NCBI GenBank assembly: GCA_001303225.1
Contig: LJNI01000120.1
Coordinates: 1 to 7,129 of the forward strand
Direction of reading: 5' to 3'
DNA: 7,129 nt
Origin: a candidate division TA06 bacterium DG_78
GTDB lineage: Bacteria > Hydrothermota > Tepidihabitantia > SM23-42
The position numbers and the translations under genes are program-made. Positions 6,155 through 7,129 of the stretch are shown piece after piece. How positions within the stretch are numbered: position 1 is the first letter of the stretch; each line of letters opens with the position of its first letter. Below the pieces are notes generated by a model that was given only the letters and a program-made list of their open reading frames with translations, did no database searches and was not told the origin of the DNA.

Positions 6155-7129
6155 TCAAGCATTTTGCTCGGTGCATTCTTGATGCACTTTCGAGCCAGGG
6201 AAGAAATAATCTTTCAAATGTCCTTTGAGTTCAAGAAGACCCTCACCTTCTATTGCCGATACCAAGAATACTCCAGGAAATTTTCTTTTGAGTCTACTCT
6301 TTTCTTCTTCAATCAATCGATCTATTTTATTGAAAACTAAAATTTGCGGTTTCTGGTCTGTATGAATTTCGTTGAGCACCCTCTCAACCGTCACAATTTT
6401 CTCCTCTAAATCCTCAACCGTTGCATCGACAATATGGATAAGAATATCAGCTTCGAGAACTTCGGCGAGCGTTGCATGAAAAGAAGCTATGAGAGAATGA
6501 GGAAGACTTTTCAAAAAACCCACTGTATCGCTGATTAACATCTTGTGCTGCGGAGGCACGAAAAGCATTTTTGTGTGGGAATCTAAGGTCGAAAAAAGAT
6601 ACCCTGATGTGGTTAATTTTGCTTTCGTGAGCGCATTAACGAGGGAAGATTTACCGGCATTGGTATACCCAACAACTGCAATCTTCGGTATTCCCTGTCT
6701 CCTCTTACGCTGTACTTTTTTTGAATGTTCTATTTTCTTGAGTGTTTTCTTTAATGTCGAAATTCTCTGTTGAATTCGCCTACGGTCTACTTCCAATTTT
6801 TTCTCACCAGGACCTCTCGTTCCAATACCGCCCCCTAGTCGAGAAAACTCTGTACCCATACCCACGAGTCGCGGTAATCGGTATTCTAATTGTGCCAATT
6901 CGACCTGCACCTTTGCTTCTTTCGTGCGAGCATGTTTTGCAAATATATCGAGAATCAATGTCGTTCTATCAATCACCCGTGTACCAACAACTTTCTCGAT
7001 GTTCCGAATTTGGGCTGCAGATAGTTCAATGTCAAAGATAACAAGATCAATGGATAACTGTTTGCAAATTTCTGCTAACTCTCGAACCTTACCTGCACCG
7101 ATTAATGTTGCCGGGTCAAATCTTTGTTT
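6155..7129 (-). CDS. hflX: ribosome-associated GTPase HflX (5' end cut by window edge)
   Basis: HflX is a GTPase that binds the large ribosomal subunit and, in E. coli, splits stalled ribosomes under stress. The frame is open to the right edge, giving 324 visible residues; the first part of the N-terminal domain lies outside. Counted from the first visible residue, the HflX domain has PATLIGAGKVREL (7-19), VIDRTTLILDIFAKHARTKE (52-71), VELAQLEYRLPRL (75-87) and GGGIGTRGPGEKKLEVDRRR (99-118). The G domain has G1 GYTNAGKS (154-161), G2 region STLDSHTK (180-187), G3 DTVG (201-204), G4 NKID (267-270) and G5 SA (291-292). The G2 region usually reads TLDPTTR, so TLDSHTK is a small variation. A GTG at 6976 is internal, as conserved HflX sequence continues upstream of it. 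It is the first visible gene of the minus-strand cluster; its promoter lies outside. Confidence 0.96.
   Translation of the reverse strand, partial: KQRFDPATLIGAGKVRELAEICKQLSIDLVIFDIELSAAQIRNIEKVVGTRVIDRTTLILDIFAKHARTKEAKVQVELAQLEYRLPRLVGMGTEFSRLGGGIGTRGPGEKKLEVDRRRIQQRISTLKKTLKKIEHSKKVQRKRRQGIPKIAVVGYTNAGKSSLVNALTKAKLTTSGYLFSTLDSHTKMLFVPPQHKMLISDTVGFLKSLPHSLIASFHATLAEVLEADILIHIVDATVEDLEEKIVTVERVLNEIHTDQKPQILVFNKIDRLIEEEKSRLKRKFPGVFLVSAIEGEGLLELKGHLKDYFFPGSKVHQECTEQNA

Noticed and set aside
6976..6976. GTG at 6976 as the start of hflX
   Set aside because: Conserved HflX N-terminal-domain sequence (PATLIGAGKVREL) continues upstream in the same frame to the window edge.

Overview
The window is a compact, AT-rich bacterial chromosome segment with two converging gene sets. 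It contains no phage, insertion sequence, CRISPR array or RNA gene that I can support. The genes are conserved bacterial housekeeping genes. Both edges cut a gene: nadA on the left (C-terminal part only) and hflX on the right (start missing).

Left part, plus strand: the end of quinolinate synthase (nadA, NAD biosynthesis) is followed by about 320 bp without a gene. That gap holds a cluster of inverted repeats (573-732), a full-consensus sigma-70 type promoter (TTGACA, 16 bp, TATAAT; 743-770) and a leader of about 115 nt. Next comes a tight cluster rho - rpmE - prfB: transcription terminator Rho, ribosomal protein L31 (zinc form) and peptide release factor 2. The prfB gene is read in two pieces. 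A 29-codon first frame ends at an in-frame TGA, and an embedded Shine-Dalgarno-like AGGAG plus the slippery CTT-TGA-C signal the classical +1 programmed frameshift, giving a 375-residue RF2. A caller that ignores the frameshift starts this gene far too late, at 2580.

Right part, minus strand (transcribed right to left): hflX (ribosome-associated GTPase), a DNA polymerase III delta-prime/clamp-loader-like AAA+ protein (holB), a Mut7-C/PIN-like putative nuclease with a zinc ribbon, and a SpoIID/LytB-type peptidoglycan lytic transglycosylase. They are separated by about 30, 4 and 28 nt, so they are probably one transcript whose promoter lies beyond the right edge. The junction between the last two is built from tandem CAAATNN heptamers, which supply the end of one reading frame and lie directly before the start of the next. 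The two gene sets converge with a 36 bp gap and no convincing intrinsic terminator.

Organism: certainly a bacterium (RF2 frameshift, sigma-70 promoter, Rho, HflX). The gene content and AT-rich short intergenic regions would suit an uncultured lineage such as one of the anaerobic candidate phyla, but I cannot place it from this window. I see no wholly new system. The items most worth following are the inverted-repeat cluster upstream of rho, the RF2 (not RF1) linked to rho-rpmE, the heptamer repeat at a gene junction, and the altered active-site residues in the Mut7-C protein.
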